Shown: one piece after another, positions 9,758 through 16,730 of the stretch
Position numbering within the stretch: position 1 is the first letter of the stretch
How the letters are laid out: each line of letters begins with the position of its first letter
From: Mariniphaga sp.
GTDB lineage: Bacteria; Bacteroidota; Bacteroidia; Bacteroidales; Prolixibacteraceae
Assembly: GCA_019429205.1 (NCBI GenBank)
Contig: JAHYIT010000004.1
Location: 18,277-82,276, forward strand
Length of the DNA: 64,000 nt
Direction of reading: 5' to 3'
Translations under genes and position numbers: made by a program
Notes under the pieces: model-generated
What the model was told of the DNA's origin: nothing
Database searches by the model: none
What the model saw: the letters and a program-made list of their open reading frames with translations, nothing else

Positions 9758-10321
9758 ATGCAAGAAGAAGTAAATTTTATTATTGACCATTGTAAGGAAA
9801 AAATGTGGGATGCCATAAAACATCTCGAAAAAGAACTGATTCATATCAGGGCAGGGAAAGCTTCGCCTGCCATGATGGACGGTTTACAGGTTGAATATTA
9901 CGGTTCACTTACTCCACTCAATCAGGTTTCCAACATTAGCACACCCGATGGCCGTACAATTGCCATTCAACCCTGGGAAAAAAATTTGATTCCTGTTATA
10001 GAAAAAGCTATATTAGCAGCGAATTTAGGTTTTAATCCTGAAAATAACGGTGAAATAATCCGTATTAATATACCGGCATTAACCGAAGAAAGAAGGAAAC
10101 AACTGGTGAAACAAGCCGGACAGGAGGGTGAAACAGCAAAAGTAAGCATCCGCGCAGCGAGAAAAGAAGCAAACGAAAGTTTAAAAAAATTACTCAAGGA
10201 TGGTTTGTCGGAAGACGTTGAAAAAGACGCGGAAGTAGAAGTTCAAACGCTTACTGATGATTTTGGGAAAAAAGTTGATATTTTAGTGGAAGCTAAAGAA
10301 AAAGATATTATGACGATTTAA
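9758..10321 (+). CDS. frr: Ribosome recycling factor
   Basis: A 187-residue RRF that with EF-G splits post-termination ribosomes. The family core HIRAGKASPAMMDGLQVEYYG is near the N-terminus, with SNISTPDGRTIAIQPWEK, RINIPALTEERRKQLVK and the helical C-terminus following. Length is normal. A strong intrinsic terminator lies 55 nt after the stop. Confidence 0.97.
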   Translation: MQEEVNFIIDHCKEKMWDAIKHLEKELIHIRAGKASPAMMDGLQVEYYGSLTPLNQVSNISTPDGRTIAIQPWEKNLIPVIEKAILAANLGFNPENNGEIIRINIPALTEERRKQLVKQAGQEGETAKVSIRAARKEANESLKKLLKDGLSEDVEKDAEVEVQTLTDDFGKKVDILVEAKEKDIMTI

Positions 10322-10375
10322 TTGTTTCTAGTTTTCTGTTTTCTGAACATTGTTTAATTGTTTTCATGGCTTTGA

Positions 10376-10403
10376 GGCAGCTTGTAGAAGCTGCCTTTTT
10401 TTT
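10376..10403 (+). terminator. Intrinsic terminator after frr
   Basis: GGCAGCTT (10376-10383), loop GTAG, AAGCTGCC (10388-10395) form a perfect 8-bp stem followed by eight T residues (10396-10403). Confidence 0.9.
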
Positions 10404-10426
10404 GTCTTTTTTCAACCTGAGACAAC

Positions 10427-10454
10427 AAAAAAAACCCACCCAAGGAGCAGGTTT
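10427..10454 (-). terminator. Intrinsic terminator for the leftward five-gene operon
   Basis: On the minus strand AAACCTGC pairs with GTGGGTTT (two G-T wobbles) and is followed by a run of eight T. It sits 20 nt past the stop of the small membrane-protein gene, facing the frr terminator. Confidence 0.65.
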
Positions 10455-10473
10455 CCGAACGAAAAAATAAATC

Positions 10474-10725
10474 CTATTTCTTCTTTTTCTTCATGGCAAG
10501 GTATCCCACAGCGGCAATTACAATAACTACAACTACAATAATAATTACAGTAGTGCCAGAACCCGAACTTTGTGCCCCTTCGGCAAGCAGGTCCTGCTCC
10601 ATATAAGAACTGTCCTGAACTCCCAGATTATCAATGTAAGTCCCTTCGTCCTGTGCTCTCAGCAAATAAGGGAAACTCAAAATACCGGCAACAATTGTTG
10701 CAATAAATCTTTTTAATGTTTTCAT
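10474..10725 (-). CDS. Small exported membrane protein with Lys-rich C-terminal tail
   Basis: An 83-residue protein I do not recognise. Residues about 5-24 look like a signal peptide ending LLRAQ. An acidic stretch and a Gly/Ser linker (GAQSSGSG) follow, then a very hydrophobic helix TVIIIVVVVIVIAAVGYLAM (about 59-78), ending in KKKKK. A linker, a transmembrane helix and a basic cluster form a sorting-signal-like tail, but the protein has almost no passenger region. It is last in the operon that starts at 16497, 28 nt after the GT39-like gene. A genuine gene is supported by its position before a terminator. Confidence 0.7.
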   Translation of the reverse strand: MKTLKRFIATIVAGILSFPYLLRAQDEGTYIDNLGVQDSSYMEQDLLAEGAQSSGSGTTVIIIVVVVIVIAAVGYLAMKKKKK

Positions 10726-10753
10726 CTCTATTCAAAATTAAGGTTATACTTTT

Positions 10754-12706
10754 TCAATTCAACTTCTTTTTTACATCTTCGAGCAACTGTTCAGCAGGCA
10801 GATATCTCGGGTTAATTTCAAACAAATTATTTAAAACGGCAAGTGACTCCTCATATTTTTCAACGCGATAAAAATATGTTGCTTCTATTAAAAAGAAGGG
10901 TTCAAAATAAGGATGTATTTCTTTTCCTCTTTTTAAATATTCCTTAAAACCGGAAAAGTCACCGGTTGCCAGTTTGGCTTTTGCCAAATTTACAAACAAC
11001 CAAACATTCTTAGGTTCTTGTTCAATTGCAATTTCAAGCAACTGAATTCCTTCCTGCAAATTTCCGTTTTTTATTTCAGAAATTCCCCGAAAATCTGTTT
11101 TATCTGTTCGTTTTACCAGAACAGCAACCGGATTTCCATGGTGATAATAAGTTTTTAAAATTCCGGAAGGTGCCCAGTTCTTTTTATTAAGCAGAAAAGG
11201 ATGCAGGTAATTCAAGCCAAAAATTCCGTAATCCCAATCCTTTGAACTACGCTCCAAAAACCGGGTATATTCGTATTTGAAGTTGGAGTGATTTTCGAAA
11301 TAATTCGACAAATTACAATTCATTGCTACTGCAATCTCCTTTCCGTTAGCCAACTCAAGTAAATCTTCAGCAGCATCTTTTATTGCATGAAAATAGTAAT
11401 CGTATTCGTAATCACCCCAGGCATTTTTGTTTCCACCAACCAATGAGTTAAAATACACATAATCAATTGGAAATGTAGTTGCCTGGTGTTTTAAAGGTAA
11501 AACAAGTAGCAGAAAAAAAAAGCCATTTAGAGCATACGAAATGTTTCTGTTTTTAAGCTCTATCAATTTTATCAATCTGGAAATTCCAATTACTGAAAGT
11601 ATTGCAGCCGGAGGCAAAATGAACAACATTTGCCTGACTCCGCTATACAAATTGGAACCAATTGCAATCACATAAATGAAAGGAAAAATAAAGGCAAACA
11701 AAATAAGACCTTCACTCAATAATTGCTGTATTCTTTCTATTTTAGAAAAAATAGTTCTGAAAAAAAACCACAGAAAAATTACAAAGCCTGCCAGAATTAC
11801 GACTGGAGTTGAAATGAGAATCCATTTGGGCAAATAGTACCAGGGCAATTGGGTGCTCCACAAAAGTTTTCCTTCAAAAACCTGGCGAATGCTCACTTTG
11901 TAATGCTCCATTACTCCAAGGCTTTCCACCGGATGAACAAAAACATTTTGCAAGGCATAGGGCCAGAACAGCAATCCGGCAAAATAACCAATCAGCAGAA
12001 TTACTGCCCCCTGGCCCAACAACCTTACAAAAACGGGTTTAGTTGAAACTATTTGTTTCAGGTAAAAAGGCTTCAAAACAAAATATATAATGATACTTAA
12101 TCCGAAGTATGCAAAAAGAATAAATCCGCCAGCCCTTACAGAAACGGTAAAAGCAATAGCCAGTCCAAGCAAAACGGTTGTTTTCCAGGTTGGCCGGGGA
12201 AGTTCTTTCAAAAACCGGATTACCAGGTACAAACCGGCCATGTAACCGGTTGCAAAAGGAATGTCTTTGAGATTTCCGAATGCCTGCCCGGCCAGTCGGG
12301 GCATAAATGCCAAAGCCATTAAAGTAAAAACTGCAACCAGCCAGGAACCGGAAATTCTTTGGGCAAGCAATCCCGAAAACAATATCAGCAACCAAAAAAA
12401 GACGGCACCGGTGAAATGTCTTGTCAGAAATTCATCTTCAATTTTGATAACCCGGTTAACAAGGGCGGTAAAATTATCCACCGACTGCCCGTAATATTTT
12501 AAATTAGTTTGAGGGGTATTAAGGCAACTTTTATCAGCGCCGAAAGTAAAATACCAGTTCACCACTTTTTTTGCATGGGGATAGTGCAATTGTTCGTCCA
12601 CATTAACTGCTGCCCAGGGAGCCAGGAATGCCAAGACTATTGCCAATAAAAGCATCAGTGCCACAAAGGCATTTTTTGCATGTAATATGTGAACAGTACT
12701 ATTCAT
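10754..12706 (-). CDS. Polytopic GT39-like glycosyltransferase with C-terminal TPR region
   Basis: A 650-residue protein with many hydrophobic helices over roughly residues 10-420 and a soluble C-terminal part with TPR-like repeats (about 560-650, NGNLQEGIQLLEIAIEQEP, NVWLFVNLAKAKLATGDF). Acidic residues after the first helix (AAVNVDEQLHYPHAKK) fit the Asp/Glu-bearing first loop of GT-C enzymes that use lipid-linked sugars. I start at ATG 12706, which overlaps the upstream GT2 gene by 8 nt; a longer reading would overlap it by 74 nt. Its likely donor is a polyprenyl-phosphate sugar made by the neighbouring GT2 protein. The acceptor is unknown. Confidence 0.75.
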   Translation of the reverse strand: MNSTVHILHAKNAFVALMLLLAIVLAFLAPWAAVNVDEQLHYPHAKKVVNWYFTFGADKSCLNTPQTNLKYYGQSVDNFTALVNRVIKIEDEFLTRHFTGAVFFWLLILFSGLLAQRISGSWLVAVFTLMALAFMPRLAGQAFGNLKDIPFATGYMAGLYLVIRFLKELPRPTWKTTVLLGLAIAFTVSVRAGGFILFAYFGLSIIIYFVLKPFYLKQIVSTKPVFVRLLGQGAVILLIGYFAGLLFWPYALQNVFVHPVESLGVMEHYKVSIRQVFEGKLLWSTQLPWYYLPKWILISTPVVILAGFVIFLWFFFRTIFSKIERIQQLLSEGLILFAFIFPFIYVIAIGSNLYSGVRQMLFILPPAAILSVIGISRLIKLIELKNRNISYALNGFFFLLLVLPLKHQATTFPIDYVYFNSLVGGNKNAWGDYEYDYYFHAIKDAAEDLLELANGKEIAVAMNCNLSNYFENHSNFKYEYTRFLERSSKDWDYGIFGLNYLHPFLLNKKNWAPSGILKTYYHHGNPVAVLVKRTDKTDFRGISEIKNGNLQEGIQLLEIAIEQEPKNVWLFVNLAKAKLATGDFSGFKEYLKRGKEIHPYFEPFFLIEATYFYRVEKYEESLAVLNNLFEINPRYLPAEQLLEDVKKKLN

Positions 12707-13613
12707 AAATTTGCTGAACAAAATAGAGTGGCCGGTTTTGAACCTCTTTAAAAATGCGGTAAACATACTCACCGATTAATCCCAAAAATGTGAGTTGTAC
12801 CGAGCCAAAAAAGCTGATAGCCAAAAACATGGAGGACCAGCCAATAGGCGCCAGTCCCAAAACTTTGGAAGCAAAAGTGTAAACAATAGCTCCCAAAAAA
12901 ATGAATACGCCAAGTAATCCAAGATAAAGGCAAAATATAATGGGCCATTTCGAAAATGAATAGATAGCATCTGCGGCAAGTGAAAATAGCTTCCGCCGGC
13001 TCATTTTGGCCTCACCTTCAGTTCTGTTTGGCCGGTCGTACAAAATAAATTCGTGCTTGAAACCGATAAAATTACGAATACCAGGGAGATACCTGTTGCG
13101 CTCAGAAAACCTAAGCATGGCCTGGTGAGCCTTTTTATTCATAATACAAAAATTTCCAGTTTGCGCTACCTGCTGGCCTCCCGTAAGCCGGTCGAAAATG
13201 CGGTGAAAAATATTAATGTAAAGTCTTTTCGCGAACTTTTCATTACGAGCCTCGCGCACTGCCGAAACAATGTCAGCACCTGATGCTTTTATCTTTTCAT
13301 AAAGAACAGGTACAAGGTCTGGCGGGTCCTGAAAATCGCCGTCCATAATGACCACATACTCACCTTTGGCATAATCGATACCAGCAGTCATGGCTGGTTG
13401 AAGCCCGTAATTTCTCGAAAGGGAAACAATTTTAAGCTGATGGTTTTTCTCGCGAAATTTCATCAGCTTTTTCAATGTGTTATCGGTACTACCATCGTCA
13501 ACACAAACAACCTCAAACTCTTCCCCGGTTTTTTCCAAAGCTTCCCAGAGTTCAGAAAGCAACCGTTTTACCAACAATTCTTCGTTAAATAATGGAATGA
13601 CGACCGAAATCAT
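12699..13613 (-). CDS. GT2 polyprenyl-phosphate glycosyltransferase (DPM1/ArnC-like)
   Basis: A 304-residue GT-A transferase. VVIPLFNEELLVKRLL, the nucleotide-sugar motif VCVDDGSTDNTL and the metal-site VIMDGDFQDPPDLVP are clear. Two transmembrane helices near residues 215-290 anchor it, as in undecaprenyl- or dolichyl-phosphate sugar synthases. It probably charges a lipid carrier with a sugar used by the GT39-like protein encoded immediately downstream. It starts 10 nt after the oxidoreductase gene of the same operon. The sugar is unknown. Confidence 0.88.
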   Translation of the reverse strand: MISVVIPLFNEELLVKRLLSELWEALEKTGEEFEVVCVDDGSTDNTLKKLMKFREKNHQLKIVSLSRNYGLQPAMTAGIDYAKGEYVVIMDGDFQDPPDLVPVLYEKIKASGADIVSAVREARNEKFAKRLYINIFHRIFDRLTGGQQVAQTGNFCIMNKKAHQAMLRFSERNRYLPGIRNFIGFKHEFILYDRPNRTEGEAKMSRRKLFSLAADAIYSFSKWPIIFCLYLGLLGVFIFLGAIVYTFASKVLGLAPIGWSSMFLAISFFGSVQLTFLGLIGEYVYRIFKEVQNRPLYFVQQIYE

Positions 13614-13623
13614 AACTAAAAAA

Positions 13624-14964
13624 TTAAGTTTTATGTTGAGTTCCGGGCAAAGGAACAGGAAATCCCATGTTCACAGGGCCCATTTCATATACCTCAGGTC
13701 CAAGCCTTTCGGTTGAGTTCATCATATCTTCCCAGGTAACTTTCTGACCGGTGTAAGCAGCCGTTCTGGCCATAATTGCGGTGAGCGTGGAAACAGCAGT
13801 CCGTTCAGCTTCTACTACCGGTTTGTTGGTGCGAATAGCTGTTACCAAATCGATATGTTCCTGAACGTAAGGCGAAACTTCCACAATTCCGGTGGATTTA
13901 CCATCTTTGTTTTTGGGATAATCATATTGCCATTTTATGGTTCCATCAGAATTATAAATGGTATTTTTACAGTTTGTGTAGCCTTCGGTTCCCATCACCA
14001 ATTCGCCCAGGGTATTGGCACACCCGTCAATCTGGCGCGACATACTGTGCGAAAAAACACCGTTCCCAAATTCAAAATCGATGCTGAAAAAATCATACTG
14101 ATCGCCGGTAAGCCTGCGAACCCTGCTGCCAAATCCTATGGCACTTTCAGGATGTTTTCCCAAAAACCAATTCACAATATCTATATTGTGCACATGTGTA
14201 TCGAGGATGTGATCGCCGCAAAGCCAGCAGAAGTTGTTCCAGTTCCGAAGCATATATTCCATATCGCTCCAACCTTCTTCGCGGGTACGGAACCAAACAT
14301 GCGACTGCAACCACCAGGCTTTGGCTGATGTAATTTCACCAATGGCTCCTGAAGCTATCTGCCGGTATGTTTCCACATAATCGCGCTGGTGACGGCGTTG
14401 GGTGCCAGTGACAACAGACAATCCCATATTTTCAGCCTTTTTCGAAGTGGCGATTATTTGCCGTGCGCCCACCGGATCTACACAAACAGGTTTTTCCATA
14501 AAAACATGTTTTTTTGCCTGAATTGCTGCATCGAAATGCACCGGTCTGAAGTGTGGCGGTGTAGCTAAAATTACCACGTCCAAATCAACATCCAGCAATT
14601 CTTTGTAGGCATCGAAACCCCAAAAGCAGTTTCCTTTTGGCACTACAACTTTTTGTTTTTCAAGTTTGGAATGGCAGTCCCAAACCTTATCCTCAAAAAC
14701 ATCAGCCAGGGCAACCAGTTCCAGGTCGTTGCCGGCAGCCAGAAAATTGAGTGCAGCGCCGGTTCCACGATTTCCGCAGCCCACCAGTCCGGCGCGCAAT
14801 TTTGCTCCATCGGGGGCTTTGTTTAAAAGTGGAGGAAAGGCGTAATCAACCGGTTTACTTTTATTGCTGCAGGAATTCAGGGCACTTATGCCAGCCAGTC
14901 CGGCGGCCCCAATAAGTGCTGACCTTTCCAGGAAATTCCTGCGAGAAAGTTGATTCTTTTCCAT
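13624..14964 (-). CDS. Gfo/Idh/MocA oxidoreductase with Tat-type signal
   Basis: A 446-residue NAD(P)-dependent sugar or polyol oxidoreductase. The N-terminus has a twin-arginine signal (LSRRNFLERSALIGAAGLAG) followed by a possible lipobox at LNSC, so export of a folded, cofactor-loaded enzyme is likely. The Rossmann motif is AGLVGCGNRGTGAA, followed by the EKP motif HVFMEKPVCVDP. A catalytic-type block reads GDHILDTHVHNIDIVNW. It lies 6 nt downstream of the cytochrome fusion gene, which could supply an electron route at the membrane. The substrate is unknown. Confidence 0.9.
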   Translation of the reverse strand: MEKNQLSRRNFLERSALIGAAGLAGISALNSCSNKSKPVDYAFPPLLNKAPDGAKLRAGLVGCGNRGTGAALNFLAAGNDLELVALADVFEDKVWDCHSKLEKQKVVVPKGNCFWGFDAYKELLDVDLDVVILATPPHFRPVHFDAAIQAKKHVFMEKPVCVDPVGARQIIATSKKAENMGLSVVTGTQRRHQRDYVETYRQIASGAIGEITSAKAWWLQSHVWFRTREEGWSDMEYMLRNWNNFCWLCGDHILDTHVHNIDIVNWFLGKHPESAIGFGSRVRRLTGDQYDFFSIDFEFGNGVFSHSMSRQIDGCANTLGELVMGTEGYTNCKNTIYNSDGTIKWQYDYPKNKDGKSTGIVEVSPYVQEHIDLVTAIRTNKPVVEAERTAVSTLTAIMARTAAYTGQKVTWEDMMNSTERLGPEVYEMGPVNMGFPVPLPGTQHKT

Positions 14965-14970
14965 GGTATA

Positions 14971-16497
14971 TTATTTTTTGGTTGTTTCTGAATTTAATTC
15001 TTCCGGATCGTATTCGCAGATAACCCTAAAGCCAACATGGTTGCAGTCGGAATACCACCAAATACTTTTTGGTATCTGCGGGTCAGTTTCCAACCACTCT
15101 TTGGTTCGGGTAAAATCGCGCCGTGCAACCCTCAAATCTTTAGCTGAATTTTTAAATGAACCTCCTCTTATCACATATTCAAGACCTTCTCTGGGGCCTC
15201 GGGGATTTTTTACCACTCCCTGCGGGTATTTTGCATAAACCTGAGGGTCGTAATAATCGAGACAAAACTCGGCCACATTGCCCAGCATGTTTTTCAGCCC
15301 AAAAGGATTGGGACTGACAAGCATTGGGGGCTGTGTTCGGTACGGACTGTTTTCCTGATAAATTACATACGTATTAATTACCGCAGTGTCAGGACCAAAT
15401 ACCTTATTCCAAAGCCCGTCCCGTTCAAAATCTTTGGGTGAACCTTCAAAAAAGTATGGCCCGGCAGTACCGCCACGTGCAGCAAACTCCCATTCTGCTT
15501 CGGTTGGCAGCCGGTATTTTTTCCCGGTTACACTGCTTAGCCAGCGGCAATAAGTTTCTGCGGAATGATGAGTCATGGTAATGGCCGGGCGGGTTCCCAT
15601 TCCCCAGCCCTGGTCGGGAGCTCCCCAGGGAGGTGTTGCACCCGAGATACCATCAACCTCTTCATCAACATCAGCATCAGCCTCTTTCCTGCCTTGCGAA
15701 CTGGTTGCATTGAAAAAGGCCAGGTATTCATTCCAGGTAACCTCCACTTCAGCCATCCAGAAACTTTTTACCTCCACCTCGCGCACCGGTCCTTCATTTG
15801 CTCTGCGATAAGGTTCATCTGCAGGGCTTCCCATCTTAAACTGCCCGCCCTCAATGGCTTTCATGGCAAAGGAAACGGTTGTGCCCGGTATCTGCTCAAC
15901 AAAATCTTCAAATGCAGTAACAGTGGCTGGTTCATTAAATAATTCGTCAGGTGAAACCACTGTTTGTTCCATGGTTAAGGTTGGCTCTCCACGGTAATGA
16001 CCAACATTAAGGTGACATTTTACACAGGAGTTATTTTCCGGAGCCCTCAGGTATTTTAAGTGTGATTCTGCTCCAATTGCGTCTAAAGTTGAAGGAAATA
16101 AATTGGTGTGGCACTTTTTACAACCATCTTCATAAACGAAACGTTTTGATGCTTCAACCGTACGTTTGGCTTCCCAGTCTATTTCATCCATATCTTTTGT
16201 CACGAAAACATACAAATCGTGAAATCCGTGGTAAGCTTTGCGGTAAAGGAAATAAGCACCTTGATCTTCGGGCGGAAGATGACAATCAACACATTTGGCC
16301 GATACACCGGTGCGGTTACTGTTATGGGCCGAAAGTAAAAATGTGGCATCGGCATGAGGATGTACATGGCATGATGCACAAAATTCATCTGTTGAAGTAT
16401 ATTCAATGGTTTTTTTGGAAAGTGCCAAAAATAATATCGCGGACAAACCGCCCACAATAAAAATTAAATAATGCTTTCGACTAATTTTACCATGCAT
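14971..16497 (-). CDS. Tetraheme NapC/NrfH-like cytochrome fused to FGE/SUMF1-like domain
   Basis: A 508-residue fusion protein. Residues about 8-26 are a membrane anchor. Four heme c motifs follow: CASCH 40-44, CVDCH 69-73, CKKCH 126-130 and CVKCH 158-162, with spacing reminiscent of NapC/NrfH quinol dehydrogenases. From about 210 to 500 is a formylglycine-generating-enzyme-like domain (EGGQFKMGSPADEP, RLPTEAEWEFAARGG, NMLGNVAEFCLDYYDP, VIRGGSFKN, HVGFRVICE). The cysteine pair that follows the GGS block in true FGE is absent (GGSFKNSAKDLRVARR), so sulfatase activation is unlikely. First gene of the leftward operon. I infer a quinol-linked extracytoplasmic redox role with the Tat oxidoreductase. 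Confidence 0.88.
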   Translation of the reverse strand: MHGKISRKHYLIFIVGGLSAILFLALSKKTIEYTSTDEFCASCHVHPHADATFLLSAHNSNRTGVSAKCVDCHLPPEDQGAYFLYRKAYHGFHDLYVFVTKDMDEIDWEAKRTVEASKRFVYEDGCKKCHTNLFPSTLDAIGAESHLKYLRAPENNSCVKCHLNVGHYRGEPTLTMEQTVVSPDELFNEPATVTAFEDFVEQIPGTTVSFAMKAIEGGQFKMGSPADEPYRRANEGPVREVEVKSFWMAEVEVTWNEYLAFFNATSSQGRKEADADVDEEVDGISGATPPWGAPDQGWGMGTRPAITMTHHSAETYCRWLSSVTGKKYRLPTEAEWEFAARGGTAGPYFFEGSPKDFERDGLWNKVFGPDTAVINTYVIYQENSPYRTQPPMLVSPNPFGLKNMLGNVAEFCLDYYDPQVYAKYPQGVVKNPRGPREGLEYVIRGGSFKNSAKDLRVARRDFTRTKEWLETDPQIPKSIWWYSDCNHVGFRVICEYDPEELNSETTKK

Positions 16498-16730
16498 TTT
16501 TACTGTATTTTCCTCAATAATACAATTCCTCTATTATCTCATTATTAACTGTGGCAGTATTTATAGCTTACCAAATACTTAATTTATAATTAATTATTGA
16601 ATTATGTAATTGAATTTCATTCTATTAAAAAAATCATAAAAAAGAAAAAAATAAGGAAAACTTTCCTGGAAAAGATTATTTTTGAGCTTAAAATAATTCG
16701 GAATTAAGATTGAAGTTATATTAATTTTTT

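Noticed and set aside
14971..16497. Sulfatase-activating FGE for the sulfatase at 30422
   Set aside because: The cysteine pair required for formylglycine formation is not present after the GGS block, so it cannot be taken as the activator.
16498..16730. Divergent promoter pair for the cytochrome operon and the LamG regulator
   Set aside because: The region is AT-rich and many weak matches appear, but none pairs a TTTG with TANNTTTG at a good distance.
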